Source: Mycobacterium pseudokansasii (GTDB lineage: Bacteria > Actinomycetota > Actinomycetes > Mycobacteriales > Mycobacteriaceae). Taken from it: 64,000 nucleotides of DNA. The stretch spans positions 4,650,325 to 4,714,324 of the forward strand of contig NZ_UPHU01000001.1 of assembly GCF_900566075.1 (NCBI RefSeq). The letters are read 5' to 3'. The notes under the pieces are model-generated. The model did not search any database, had not been told where the DNA came from, and saw nothing but the letters and a program-made list of their open reading frames with translations. Below, piece after piece: positions 8,915 through 26,794 of this stretch (its first letter is position 1; each line of letters opens with the position of its first letter). Position numbers and translations under genes: made by a program.

Positions 8915-10247
8915 GATGTCTGACCACCAACCGACCACCGTCGTCGACCCCGATCCGGTCGTCATCGTCGGCATGGCGATCGAAGCACCCGGTGGTGTCG
9001 ACACCGCGGAGGGCTACTGGGACTTCCTGTCGCAGCGGCAGGAGGGGTTGTGCCCGCTGCCCACCGACCGGGGCTGGCCGATTGGCGACCTGCTGAACGG
9101 ATCCTGCCGTGTGGGATTCAAGCGGATCCACAATTGCGGCGGTTTCTTGACCGGGGCGGCTACCTTCGACCCGGCGTTCTTCGGCATTTCGCTGCGCGAG
9201 GCCATCTCGATGGACCCGCAGCAACGGGTCGCCCTGCGAGTCGCCTGGCGAGCCCTGGAAGGCAGCGGCATCAACCCCGACGACCTGGCCGGACACGACG
9301 TCGGCTGCTACCTCGGCGCCTACCTCACTGGATACGGCCCCGACATGGCGGAGTTCTCCGGCCACAGCGGACGCTTGCTCACCGGGACCGCTTCCGGCGT
9401 GATCTCCGGCCGGATCTCCTACCTGTTGGGGCTGGCCGGCCCGGCGTTGACGATCGACTCCTCCTGCTCGTCTGCGCTGGCAGCGCTTCACGTCGCGGTG
9501 CAGGCATTGCGGGCCGGCGACTGCGACATGGCCCTGGCCGGCGGGGTCACCGTGATGGGCTCCCCCGGCTTCTTCGTCGAGTTCTCCAAGCAGCACGCCC
9601 TGTCCGACGACGGCCACTGCCGCCCCTACAGCGCCCGGGCCAGTGGCACCGTCTGGGCCGAAGGTGCGGCAATGTTTGTCCTGCAACGGAAGTCGGCTGC
9701 GCTGCGCAACGGCAGGCGAATCGTCGCAGAAGTCCGCGCCAGCGCCCTCAACCAGGACGGCCGCAGCGCAGGGCTCGCGGCCCCGTCGACTGCGGCGCAG
9801 AGCCGCCTGTTTCAGCGGGCCATGGCCCAAGCAGGGCTCGGGCCCGAGCAGATCGGCATGATCGAGGGGCACGGCACCGGCACCCGACTCGGAGATCGCA
9901 CCGAATTGCAGGCGCTGGCCGAAACCTACGGCAACACCGAACCGGGTCGCGGCGCACTGCTGGGGTCGGTGAAATCCAACTTCGGCCATGCGCAGGCAGC
10001 CGCCGGCGCGCTTGGGCTGGCCAAGGTTCTGGTCGCCGCCGAGCATGGCGCTGTTCCACCCACCCTGCACGCCGCCGAGGCGAGCCGGGAAATCGATTGG
10101 GACAGGCAGGGTTTGCGACTGGCGCGGGAACTGACCCCGTGGCCGGCCGTGGACGGGCAGCGGATCGGCGCCGTCTCCGCCTTCGGCATCAGCGGCACCA
10201 ATGCCCATCTCATCGTCTCGACGGCCTCGCTAGCAGGCGCCGGATAA
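8907..10247 (+). CDS. mbtC: Mycobactin-type ketosynthase
   Basis: A stand-alone beta-ketoacyl synthase of 446 residues (MbtC about 444). Claisen-condensation residues are visible: Cys187 in DSSCSSA, His322 in EGHGTGT and His361 in NFGHAQ. With the AT-KR-ACP protein encoded next, it forms a split PKS module that adds a reduced acyl unit; in mycobactin this yields the beta-hydroxy acid joining the two lysine halves. The ATG at 8907 (MSEMSDHQPT) is chosen because VVIVGMAIEAPGG follows at the usual distance; a TTG at 8754 is less likely. It overlaps the next gene by 1 nt (TAATG). Confidence 0.9.
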   Translation: MSEMSDHQPTTVVDPDPVVIVGMAIEAPGGVDTAEGYWDFLSQRQEGLCPLPTDRGWPIGDLLNGSCRVGFKRIHNCGGFLTGAATFDPAFFGISLREAISMDPQQRVALRVAWRALEGSGINPDDLAGHDVGCYLGAYLTGYGPDMAEFSGHSGRLLTGTASGVISGRISYLLGLAGPALTIDSSCSSALAALHVAVQALRAGDCDMALAGGVTVMGSPGFFVEFSKQHALSDDGHCRPYSARASGTVWAEGAAMFVLQRKSAALRNGRRIVAEVRASALNQDGRSAGLAAPSTAAQSRLFQRAMAQAGLGPEQIGMIEGHGTGTRLGDRTELQALAETYGNTEPGRGALLGSVKSNFGHAQAAAGALGLAKVLVAAEHGAVPPTLHAAEASREIDWDRQGLRLARELTPWPAVDGQRIGAVSAFGISGTNAHLIVSTASLAGAG

Positions 10248-13200
10248 TGACCACGCACCGACTTCCCGATAACCGCGTGCCGGTGCTGCTCAGTGCACAT
10301 GAAGAAGAGCTGATCGGTCAGGACGCCGCTGCAATCCTCGACTACCTCGAGTACCTCGGGACACAACCCGGAACCGACGACGTGACCCCGGCGGTGGCGG
10401 CCACGCTGCTGCGCACCCGGCGGGTGCGCCGCCACCGCGCGGTCGTGCGGGCCGCCGACCGCACTGAACTCGAGGCCGGGCTGCGCGCACTTGCCGCTGG
10501 TGAACAGCATCCGCTGGTCGCCCGGTCTTCGGAGAACGCCAAAACTCGAACCGCGTTCGCGTTCCCGGGCCAGGGCAATCAGTGGCCCTCGATGGGAGCC
10601 GTGGCGTACCAGCGCCTTCCGGCGTACCGGACGGAGGCGGACCGGTGCGCGCAAGCATTCGTCGCCGCGGGTTTGCCTTCGCCGCTGCCCTATCTGTTGG
10701 GCGAGGCACCAGCCGTGTTGGGCGAGGTGTCAGCCGGCTCGTGGGCCGGCTCGTCAGCCGACACGTCAGCCGGCTCGGACCAGGGCTGGTCGCAGATCGA
10801 CATCCAGGGAGCACAATTCACCCACGCGGCAAGTCTGGCGCAGCTGTGGCGATCCTGCGGAGTGCTGCCCGACCTGACCATTGGGCACAGCCTGGGAGAG
10901 GCGGCGGCCGCCTACGTAGCCGGCACCATCACGCTGGCGGACGCGGTCGCCGTCGTGGCCGCCCGGGCCACGGTAGTCAGCCGGCTGTCGGGCCGCTACG
11001 GCATGGCGGTGCTCAGCATGGACGCCGACCAGGCTGAGCGATTGATCACCGAAACGCCTGGCTGGCTGGAACTTTCAGCAGTCAACTCGCCGTCGTCGAG
11101 TGTCGTTTCCGGGGACCGCGACGCGGTGGCCGCCATCGTGGGACGAGCCGAAAAGAACGGCATATTCGCCCGCGAGCTGACCGTTGACTATCCGGGGCAC
11201 ACCAGCAAGCTGGAATCTCTGCGCGACACATTGAGTGAACTGCTGCCCGCATCGCAGTTCTTCGACGCACCGGTGGAGTTCGTCAGCTCGGCTTGCGGCG
11301 ACGTCGTCACACCTGGCACCGACTTCACCGACTACTGGTACCAAAACTTGCGCAACACAGTCAGATTCGATCAGGCTGCGGCAACGGCCGGGCAACGCGG
11401 CGCGAGCACGTTCGTGGAACTGTCGGCGCATCCGTCGCTGCGCTACGCACTCGCCGAACTGGCCGAAGACGCCCTGATCGTGGGTTCCGGGCGCCGCGAC
11501 GAACCCGTCGTGGAGCACTTGTCCGCCAACATCGCCGCTGCCGCGGTGGCCAATCCCGGTTACCGCTGGCGCGACATCGCGGGCGTCGGCGACCAGCCGC
11601 TGCTGCGGGGTTTCCCGACCGCGCCGATGCGGGCCATACACCTGTGGGCCACCCGCGAACCGTTGCCGCCGGCACCCGGGTCGACTTTGGTGGTCGCCTA
11701 CGAGCGGTGGGAGCAATTGCCGGCGCACGACCCGCGTCAGCACAACGCGGCGGACCGGCCGGCCAGCGCCGTCGCGATCGTGACGCTCGACTCGGCCGAC
11801 GATCCGTTGGCGCGCCGGCTGACCGAGGCGGTCGGGGCGCATCCCGCGTGCGACCTGACGGGACCCGCCGAGGCGGAGATCGCCGTGATCATCGCACCGG
11901 CTGTGATGCAGCTGGACGCGATCGCCGCGGCCGGCCGACTCCGTAGCGATGCACGACAATTCGACTACCACCACGCGGTCGGGGCGCGCTGCCGACGGGT
12001 CTGGCTGGTCACCATCTGCGGTGAGCAGGTGGACGCCGGCGGACCGGCAGCTTTGCCGGCGCAGGCCGCGCTGGCCGCGATGCACCGCAGCGTCGGTTTC
12101 GAGTTCCCCGACCAGACATTCGCCCACCTCGACGTGCCGAGCCGGGATATCGACGAGGCCACCGCTCGCCAATGCATCGATGTCCTGCTGGACGATCACA
12201 CCGAAGTCGCGGTGCGCGCCCACGATTCTGGCACCGGACTCGATTGCTTCGTCCGGACGCTGCGCGAGTCCGCCGAATCCGCACCCGAAGGCGTCGACGC
12301 AAAGGCGCTGGACCACGTGGTGATCACCGGCGGCAACGGCACCATCGGCCTGCGGTACGCCCGGCACTGCGTCGAACACGGCGCCCGGCGGGTCACGCTG
12401 TTGAGCCGCAACGGCGTCGACCGGGACGAGCTGGACCGGTTGACTGCGGGATACCCCGCGCAGGTGCACGCTCCGGCTTGCGACATCACCGACGCCGAGG
12501 CGGTGTCGGCGGTTGCCGGCGAGTACGCCGGCGACGGCGCCTCGCTGCTGATCCACGCCGCCGGCGCAGCCCGCTTCGCCCCCCATGACCAACTCGGCGA
12601 CCAGGAGTGGGCAGATGTGTTCTCCGCCAAGGTAACCGGACTGATCAGGATGACCGACGCATGGCCGCTGCGGCCGGATGCGCGGATCCTGGTGTGTTCC
12701 TCAGTATCCGGAGTGTGGGGCGGCTACGGGCACGCCGGCTATGCGGCATCTAACCGGATGCTCGACACCGTGGCCGGCCGGTTGCGCGGCAACGGACTGA
12801 ACTGCATGTCGGTGCGGTGGGGCTTATGGCAGGGCACCACCATCGCCGGCGCCGACGACGTCGCCCGCATTGAGCGGTCCGGCTTGATCGCCATGGACCC
12901 CGACGCCGCGATCACGACCAGTCTCGGGTGCCGTCAAGGCGACCCGCTGATTCTGGCCGCTGATTTCGACCGCCTTCGGGTGTTCTTCGAAAGCCAGGGC
13001 GCCGCAATGCCGTTCACCACGACGGCAACCACCGAACGCGACGACGATTCGGCGGCCGACAGCCACAGTCCGGACCAGCGACCGATCAGTGAGCTGGTAC
13101 GCACCGAGATCGCTACGTCATTCAGTCTCGATGGTCCGGCTGCGGTCGACCTGAACGTGGCGCTGGTCGACCTCGGCGCGGACTCGATGCTGGCGCTGGA

Positions 13201-13397
13201 CCTGCGTGACCGGTTGCGCCGATGGACCGGCCGATCGGTGCCCGCGGCCCGACTGCTCGGCGGTATCACCGGCGCCGAGCTGATCGCGATTCTGCAATCG
13301 GCACCTGGTGCGGACGGCCCAGCCGCAAGCCCGGAGCCAACCGCGGAACCCGGGTCTACCGCGAATCCCGAAAGACGAGAAAGGTTGAGATCCGCGC

Positions 13398-13405
<8 letters not shown>
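10247..13405 (+). CDS. mbtD: Mycobactin-type polyketide synthase, AT-KR-ACP
   Basis: A 1052-residue protein (MbtD about 1004). Domains in order: a short N-terminal linker; acyltransferase around 105-420 with FAFPGQGNQW and GHSLGE (Ser215); ketoreductase around 690-860 with the NADPH motif TGGNGTIG starting at Thr694, CSSVSG and YGHAGYAASN; and an ACP with LGADSM (Ser980) for phosphopantetheine. It works with MbtC to supply and reduce one polyketide unit. The AT holds a Ser/Ala/Gly-rich insertion near residues 160-180 made of short DNA repeats. It follows mbtC by a 1-nt overlap and overlaps the NRPS gene by 8 nt, indicating one transcript. Confidence 0.9.
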
Positions 13406-19930
<6,525 letters not shown>

Positions 19931-19934
<4 letters not shown>

Positions 19935-22900
19935 CCGCCACCGAAACCGGCACGCCCCCGGGCATCGAGGATGTGATGGCGCTGAGCCCTTTGCAGGAGG
20001 GGCTGTATTCGCTGACGGTGCTTTCCGGGCTGGCCGATGGCCCTGACGGTGACGGGCCGGCCGACGACCCGTACCTGGTCGGGATCGCCGCCGATATCGC
20101 CGGTCCGCTCGACGTCGAGCTGCTCAAGGATTGCACGGCAAAGATGTTGAGGCGCCACCCGAACCTGCGGGCCAGCTTCGTCAGCCGCGACATTCCCCGG
20201 CCTGTGCAGGTCGTGCCGTCGCGGGTCGAGCTGCCCTGGCGCCAGGTTGCCGCCAAGCCGGCGGACATCGCCAAACTGGCCGCCGCGGAACGGTCTCGGC
20301 CGTTCGACTTCGAAAAGACACCGGCGATCCGTTTCCTGCTGATCGAATTACCGGACCAGCATTGGCATCTGGTGATCACCGCGCATCACATCGTGATCGA
20401 CGGGTGGTCCCTGCCGGTGTTCGCAGCGGAGATGATTGCGCTCTACGGGGCGGACGGTGACCTGGACGCGCTGCCGGTCAAGCCGCGTCCGTACCGGGAC
20501 TACATCGGGTGGCTGGCCGAGCGGGATCGCTCGGCCAGCGAGCAGGTGTGGCGCGAGCACCTTGCCGGGTTGCCCGGCCCGACGCTGCTGGCGGCGTCGA
20601 TGGCCACCGAAGCACCCCGGACCGGACTGCCCCGGCGCACCGAGTTACGCACCGACCGTCAGACCACCGGACGGTTGAGCGACGGTGCCCGCTCCCGCGG
20701 AATCACCGTGAACACCTTGATGCAGCTGGCCTGGGCGCTGGTGTTGTCCCGACTGACCGACCGCAACGACGTGGTGTTCGGCGTCACGGTATCGGGCCGG
20801 CCCGCCGAACTGTCCGGCGTCGAAACCATGATCGGGTTGTTCATCAACACCGTGCCGCTGCGGGTGCGGCTCGACGCGGACGTCGAAGTCGGCGCGCAAT
20901 GCGTTGCGCTGCAACGGAATGCGGCGGTGCTGCGGGACCACAGCTACCTCAGCCACGCGCAGCTGCGGGCGATCGGCGGCGTCGGCGAGATGTTCGACAC
21001 GCTGCTGGTCTATGAGAACTTCCCCACGGCAGGATTGGCCGAAAACGGCGAGTTGACTGCAGGCGGTGTGACATTCCGCCCGGCCGGGCTGGAGAGCGTG
21101 ACGCATTTCCCGGTCGCGCTGGCCGCCCACCTCGACGACGGGGAGCTGGTCATGTTCGTCGAAGCGCTCGACGGTGCGCTGGGCGCCACCACCGGTGAGA
21201 TGCTCGGCCGGCGCGTGCTGGCCACCGCCGAGCGGCTGCTGTCGAGCTGGGAGCGCCCGCTGCGCGAGGTCAGCGTGCTGTTCGACGAAGAGACCCGGCC
21301 GCTGCGCGCCCCCGGCACGGCGCCGGCCCGCCCGGCAGCAGGCTTTCACACCCGCTTCGCCGCGGTCGCACAGGCCGGTCCCGAGCAGGAGGCGCTGAGC
21401 TGGGCCGGCGGGTCCATGTCCTACGACGAGCTGGATGCGGCGGCCAACCGGCTGGCCGCAGTGCTGACCGCTCGCGGGATCGAGCCGGAAATACCAGTGG
21501 CAGTGCGGCTTTCCCGCGGCCCGCACTATGTCATCGCGCTGCTCGCGGTGCTCAAGGCCGGTGCCGTGTGCGTGCCGCTGGAACCGGGAACGCCGCCGGA
21601 ACGGGTCGAGTCGATCCTGCGCCAGACCGGCGCAACCGTGGTCATCGACGAGGACATGGTTTCGTCGGCCGACGCGGAGACGCCCGAAGAGGCCGGCGAT
21701 TTTCGTCCCGTCGATCTGGATTCCCGGCACGCCGCCTACGTCGTCTTCACTTCTGGGACCACCGGAGAACCCAAGGGAGTCATCGGAACCCACGCTGCGC
21801 TGGGCGCCTATGCCGACCACCACATCGACACCGTGCTGCGGCCCGCCGCCGCCCGGCTGGGGCGCCGGCTGCGTATCGCGCACGCCTGGTCGTTCGCCTT
21901 CGACGCCGCCTGGCAACCGCTGGTGGCCTTGCTCGACGGCCACACCGTGCACGTCGTCGACGAACACACCCAGCGCGACGCCGAGTCGCTGGTGCAGGCG
22001 ATCGCCGAACACCGCATCGACATGATCGACACCACCCCGTCGATGTTCGCCCAACTGCGAGCCTTCGGTTTGCTCACGCGCGTGCCGTTGACGGTGCTCG
22101 CGCTGGGCGGCGAAGCCGTCGCTCCGCCGACCTGGAATATGATCCGCGACGCATGCGCGCGCAGCGGGATGGTGGCCTACAACTGCTACGGCCCTACCGA
22201 AACCACCGTCGAGGCAGTGGTCGCCGACATCACCGAGCATGCCGCGCCGTCGATCGGGTGCCCGACCCAGCACAGCCGCGCCTATGTGCTGGACTCCGCG
22301 CTGCGCCCGGTGCCCCACGGCGCAGCCGGCGAATTATATGTTGCGGGAGCACAATTGGCGCGCGGCTACCTCGGACGCCCCGGTGAGACGTCACATCGAT
22401 TCATCGCCGACCCATTCGGGTCCGGGGAGCGGATGTATCGCACCGGCGACGTGGTGCGCCGCCGGCCCGACGACTCGCTGCGCTATCTGGGCCGCGCCGA
22501 CGAGCAGGTGAAGATCCGCGGCTACCGGGTGGAACCAGGCGAGATCGCCGCGGCGCTGCAGGCGCACCCGGCGGTACGTCATGCCCATGTCGTGGTCCGC
22601 CAACACCAGGGCGGCGCTCGGTTGACGGCCTGCGCCGCGACCGCGAACGGCTCCGAGCCCACCGAAGCCGAGCTGCGGACCATGCTCGGGGAGCGGCTGC
22701 CGCGCTACATGGTGCCGCAGCGCATCGTCGTCGTCGACGAGATCCCGCTGACCGCCAACGGCAAGCTGGACGAGGCCGCGCTGCCCGACGTCGATGCCGG
22801 CGCTGTTGGGTCGGCACCCGAAACAGCCACGGAATCGGCGTTGGCCGAGTTGCTTTCGGAGATGTTGCAGAGCCGCGAGGTCGACGTGACAGCCGATTTC

Positions 22901-24352
22901 CTGGAATTGGGACTGGACAGCATCGTCGCGCTGTCGGTGGTCCAGGCGGCTCGGCGCCGCGGCATCCCACTACGCGCCCGGCTCATCCTGGAGTGCAACA
23001 ACATTCGTGAACTCGCCGCCGCGATCGACTCGGAAACCACCGGTGCGGCCCGCGACAACGAGTGCAGCACCGAACCGATTCCATTGCTGCCCAACGCGAT
23101 GTGGGTCTATGAATACGGCGAGCCGCGGCGGATGGGACAGGTCGAGGCCATCCGGCTGCCCCAGGACATCACCGCAGCGCAGCTGCGAGCGGCGCTGACC
23201 GCCATCGTCGACAGCCACGAAGTGCTGCGCACCCGCCTGGACCGCACCAGCATGACCCTGGTGCCCACCCCGGTCGGTGACTTCTTCGACGAGGCAGCAG
23301 TGTCCGGCAATCTGCGGGCAGCGGTCACCGAGCACGCCGGACAGGCGCTGGAAAGCCTGGACCCCGAATGTGGTTCGCTGCTGTCCGCCAGGTGGCTGCG
23401 GCCGCCGAGCGGACCGAGCGTGCTGCTTCTGGCCGGGCATGTGCTGGCGATGGACCCGGCGTCGTGGCGGGTGCTGCTCGGTGAACTCGATGCGGCCCTG
23501 CATGCGCTGGCCGGCGGCCACTCACCCGCGCCCGTTCCCGAGCACACCAGCTACCGGCGGTGGGCCCAAGCGCTCATGCGGCGCGCTGAAACCCTTGACA
23601 CCATGCCGTTTTGGCTTTCCCAGCTCCAGGGTGACGACCCGGATCTGGGCGCCCGACGGGTCCGCCCCGACCGTGACCGGGCCGCTGGCCTGCTGATCCG
23701 CGCCGCAGTGACCGACACCGACATCACCGGTCGACTCTTGGCCTCGGGTGTGCCGATGTTCGACCTGCTGGTCGCGGCGGCGGCGCGGACAGTGACCCGG
23801 TGGCGGCAGCGCCGGGGTCAGCCGACCCCGGCGCCGCTGCTGGCCCTGGAAACCCACGGCCGCGCCGACTCCGTGGTGGATAGCGACGCCATCGATACCA
23901 CCGACACCGTGGGCCTGCTCAGCGCGATCTATCCGCTGCGGGTGCCTGCCACCGACCCGCAACGGGTGACCGAGCAATTGGCGGCAATCCCCGGCGGCGG
24001 AATCGATTACGGGCTGCTGCGCTACCTGCGCAGCGACACCGCGGCCGCGCTCAACAGTGTTCCGGGGCCGCAGCTGCTGCTGAACTACCTGGGCCGCAGC
24101 GACGTCGACGGAGTCTCTCACGCCGGTACCGGCGTGCGCCTCGACCGTGAGCTGCTGGGCGGACTGCCGCCACTGCCCGAACCGGACCTGGCGGTGCGTC
24201 ACGAACTGGTCATCATGGCCACCCTGCTGGGCTCCGCTGATCAGCAAATCTTGGTGACCCAGTGGCGTGCCCTGCCCGATATCCTCGGCGAGGCGGATCT
24301 GACTGCGCTGCAAGATCTTTGGAATGAATCTCTCGAGGAGACCGTGACATGA
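19931..24352 (+). CDS. mbtF: Terminal NRPS, C-A-PCP-E-like (MbtF-like)
   Basis: A 1473-residue synthetase (MbtF about 1461). An N-terminal C domain has intact HHIVIDG (His152-153). The A domain (about 470-900) has TSGTTG at 607, FDAAWQP and YGPTETT; by-eye pocket residues are D,A,Q,D,A,G,C,V,E. The PCP has LGLDSI (Ser997). The last ~420 residues match epimerisation/condensation domains ([10 protein letters not shown] and LLNYLGR are typical), but the active-site motif reads HVLAMDP (His1170), with Val in place of the second His. There is no thioesterase. In mycobactin this protein adds the terminal lysine that becomes the cyclic hydroxamate. ATGA overlaps occur on both sides. Confidence 0.88.
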
Positions 24353-25635
24353 CTACGCTGGCGGTCGTCGGCGCCGGGGCCAAGGCGGTGGCCGTCGCCG
24401 CCAAGGCGTCGGTGTTACGCGCAATGGGTGTCGACACACCTGACGTCCTCGCTGTGGAACGCACCGGGGTGGCCGCCAACTGGCAGGCCGGCGGCGGCTG
24501 GACCGACGGCGCCCAAAGCCTGGGCACCAGCCCCGAAAAAGACGTCGGCTTCCCTTACCGCTCGTCGCTGGTGCCGCGCCGCAACGCCGAACTCGACGAG
24601 CGTATGACGCGCTACAGCTGGCAGGCGTATCTGATCGCCACCGGTCAATTCGCCCAATGGATCGACCGTGGCCGCCCGGCGCCGACCCACGGCCGGTGGG
24701 GCCGGTATCTGCGCTGGGTCGCCGAGCGAATCGACATGACGGTGGTCTACGGCGAGGTCGACCGAATCGCCCTCGACGGCCGGCGCTGGGCGCTGCACAC
24801 CCCGGGGCGCACCGTGCACGCCGACGGGTTGATGATCACTGGGCCCGGCCAAGCCGAACGGACCCTGCTGCCGGGCAATCCGCGGGTGCTCTCCATCGCG
24901 CAGTTCTGGCATCGCGCCGCCCAGCACGACCGGATCAGTGCCGAGCGAGTCGCGATGATCGGCGGTGGTGAAACCGCCGCGGCCATGCTCCATGAGCTGT
25001 TCCGGCACCCGATTTCGACGATCACCGTCATCTCGCCGCAGGTCACGCTATTCACCCGGGGCGAAGGCTTCTTCGAGAACTCGCTGTTCTCCGACCCGTC
25101 CGACTGGGCCGCCCTGACTCTGCCGGAACGACGCGACGCGATAGCCCGCACGGACCGCGGAGTGTTCTCGTCGAGCGTGCAGGATGCGTTGATGGCCGAC
25201 GACCGGATCCGGCACCTGCGCGGCCGGGTTGCGCACGCGGTCGATCGCGACCAACAGATCCGGCTCACCCTGAGCACCGACCGGGGCACCGAGAACTTCG
25301 AAACCGTCCACGGTTTCGACCTGGTCATCGACGGCTCGGGCGTTGACGCGTTGTGGTTTACCACGCTGCTGAACCAGGATGCGCTCGACCTGCTCGAACT
25401 CGGGCTGGGCGGGCCGCTGAGTAGCGAACGCTTGCAGGAGTCGATCGGCTACGACCTCGCCGTCAACAGCGTCGCGCCGAAGCTGTTTCTGCCCGGACTG
25501 GCCGGCCTGAACCAGGGGCCCGGATTTCCCAACCTCAGCTGCCTGGGACTGCTTTCCGACCGGGTACTGGGCGCCGAGCTACCCCAAAACGACCCTTCGA
25601 GTAGGAGAAATGATGAGCACCAATCCCTTCGATGA
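24349..25635 (+). CDS. mbtG: L-lysine N6-monooxygenase
   Basis: A 428-residue flavin monooxygenase that hydroxylates the lysine epsilon-amine to make the hydroxamate precursor. It closely matches the MbtG sequence I remember: [20 protein letters not shown] (FAD site), [30 protein letters not shown], a second nucleotide site GGGETAAAM, and [18 protein letters not shown]. The similarity extends to the end ([20 protein letters not shown], then EHQS-R). It starts in an ATGA overlap with the NRPS gene. Its presence is the strongest evidence that the cluster makes a hydroxamate. A cytoplasmic enzyme using FAD and NAD(P)H. Confidence 0.95.
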   Translation: MTTLAVVGAGAKAVAVAAKASVLRAMGVDTPDVLAVERTGVAANWQAGGGWTDGAQSLGTSPEKDVGFPYRSSLVPRRNAELDERMTRYSWQAYLIATGQFAQWIDRGRPAPTHGRWGRYLRWVAERIDMTVVYGEVDRIALDGRRWALHTPGRTVHADGLMITGPGQAERTLLPGNPRVLSIAQFWHRAAQHDRISAERVAMIGGGETAAAMLHELFRHPISTITVISPQVTLFTRGEGFFENSLFSDPSDWAALTLPERRDAIARTDRGVFSSSVQDALMADDRIRHLRGRVAHAVDRDQQIRLTLSTDRGTENFETVHGFDLVIDGSGVDALWFTTLLNQDALDLLELGLGGPLSSERLQESIGYDLAVNSVAPKLFLPGLAGLNQGPGFPNLSCLGLLSDRVLGAELPQNDPSSRRNDEHQSLR

Positions 25636-25837
25636 CGAGACCGGCGCCTTCGTCGTTCTGGCCAACGACGAAGAGCAGCACAGCCTGTGGCCCACATTCG
25701 TCGAGATCCCCGCCGGCTGGCGCACGGTGTACGGCGAGGCCAGCCGGGCGGATTGTCTGCAATACGTCGAGGAACACTGGACCGACATGCGGCCCAAAAG
25801 CCTGCGTGAGGCGGTCAATTCGGGGCGGTCTGGTTAG
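25610..25837 (+). CDS. mbtH: MbtH-family NRPS activator
   Basis: A 75-residue protein with the full family signature: [11 protein letters not shown]-x-GWR-V, Cys in ADCLQYV and W-x-DMRP near the end. MbtH proteins bind adenylation domains and are needed for their folding or activity. It begins at tandem ATGs (25610, 25613) just after AGGAG and overlaps the end of mbtG by about 25 nt, so it is translationally coupled. The partners are presumably the three A domains encoded upstream. Confidence 0.96.
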   Translation: MMSTNPFDDETGAFVVLANDEEQHSLWPTFVEIPAGWRTVYGEASRADCLQYVEEHWTDMRPKSLREAVNSGRSG

Positions 25838-25918
25838 CCAAGCCAGCCGGCGCCGGCCACGCGGTGACTTCGATCCCGAATCGCGACACCTACGACAGCA
25901 ACCGAAACCCGAGACGAC

Positions 25919-26548
25919 ATGAGTGAACCCGACGTGATCCTGCCGCGGGAACTGACCGACCTACCCGACGAGGTCCGCAATATCCCGCCGCCGCCTGCCC
26001 AACCCGAAGTGCCCGAACCATACGCATTCCGGCTGGCCGATCCCGATGCCGATGCCGACATGATCGCCGAATGGATGCGCCGGCCCCACCTGGCCGAAGC
26101 ATGGGAGTACGTGTGGCCGGTGTCGCGGTGGCAGCGCTACCTGCGTGCCCAGCTCGACAGCAGCTATTCGCGACCGATGATCGGCAGCATTGACGGACAA
26201 GACCATGCCTACGTCGAACTCTATTGGGCAGCGAAGGATTCCATCGCTACCCGATACGAGTGGGCTCCTTATGATCTGGGCATCCACGCCGGCATGGCCG
26301 ACCCGGAAGTCACGAACAAGGGAATCGCCCAATTCGTGTTGCCGCACTTGGTGGCCAGTATGCTCAACGCCGAACCGCGATGTCGGCGAGTCATGTTCGA
26401 TCCGGACTACCGAAACAAGATAGCGCGCAGGTTCTGTGAGCGCGCCGGCTGTGTATTTCTCGGCGAACACGACATGGCGAATCGCCGGATGGCGCTGTAT
26501 GCATTGCCCCGGACACCCGACGACGTACCCCGGGCTAAAGAATCGTGA
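25919..26548 (+). CDS. mbtK: Lysine N-acyltransferase (MbtK-like)
   Basis: A 209-residue GNAT-fold acyltransferase of the IucB/MbtK type, which acylates N-hydroxylysine, usually with a long chain in mycobactins. It strongly resembles the Rv1347c sequence I recall: MIAEWMRRPHLAEAWEY-WP, YVELYWAAKDSI, PYDLGIHA, EPRCRRVMFDPDYRN, GCVFLGEHDMANRRMALYAL. In M. tuberculosis this gene is at a second locus far from mbtA-H; here it directly follows mbtH after 81 nt on the same strand. The ATG at 25919 follows a weak ribosome site. It completes the operon and ends convergent with PPE18. Confidence 0.92.
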   Translation: MSEPDVILPRELTDLPDEVRNIPPPPAQPEVPEPYAFRLADPDADADMIAEWMRRPHLAEAWEYVWPVSRWQRYLRAQLDSSYSRPMIGSIDGQDHAYVELYWAAKDSIATRYEWAPYDLGIHAGMADPEVTNKGIAQFVLPHLVASMLNAEPRCRRVMFDPDYRNKIARRFCERAGCVFLGEHDMANRRMALYALPRTPDDVPRAKES

Positions 26549-26680
26549 TTGCCGCTACGCGAGTTCTAGTGGTGTGTCCTGGCTATCGGCCGGCCGGTAA
26601 CCGATGTGCGGCCGCTGAGTGCCAACCTCCGAGCGCAGGGAATCCCAGCTACCCCGCACCGGGCCGTCATGGCGCGGTAT

Positions 26681-26710
26681 CGAGTGTGCGGTGGCGGCTT
26701 TGAGTGTGCC
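26681..26710. repeat. Two-unit copy of a dispersed 20-bp repeat
   Basis: CGAGTGTGCGGTGGCGGCTT is followed at once by TGAGTGTGCC, so GAGTGTGC recurs 20 bp apart (26682 and 26702). This matches the 20-bp units at 38425-38650. The surrounding 26549-26794 gap between convergent mbtK and PPE18 shows no gene; the esxK/esxL pair found near PPE18 in H37Rv is not here. Confidence 0.6.
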
Positions 26711-26794
26711 TGTAGGGCAGCAACATTCGCGATCGGACGTCCCTGACGGCACAGTCGGCGCCACCAATGCCCACTCGGCGCCGCGGCTCAGTCG

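Noticed and set aside
9050..10246. Upstream extension of the AT-KR-ACP protein across the ketosynthase gene
   Set aside because: This stretch is out of frame with the ketosynthase and translates to Arg-rich sequence. The ATG at 10247 in the TAATG overlap is the natural start.
25827..25845. Partial iron-box-like sequence (GGTTAGCC core) at the mbtH stop, upstream of mbtK
   Set aside because: Only about 11-12 of 19 positions match the IdeR consensus by eye and the second half is poor. It overlaps coding sequence, so it is not listed as a site.
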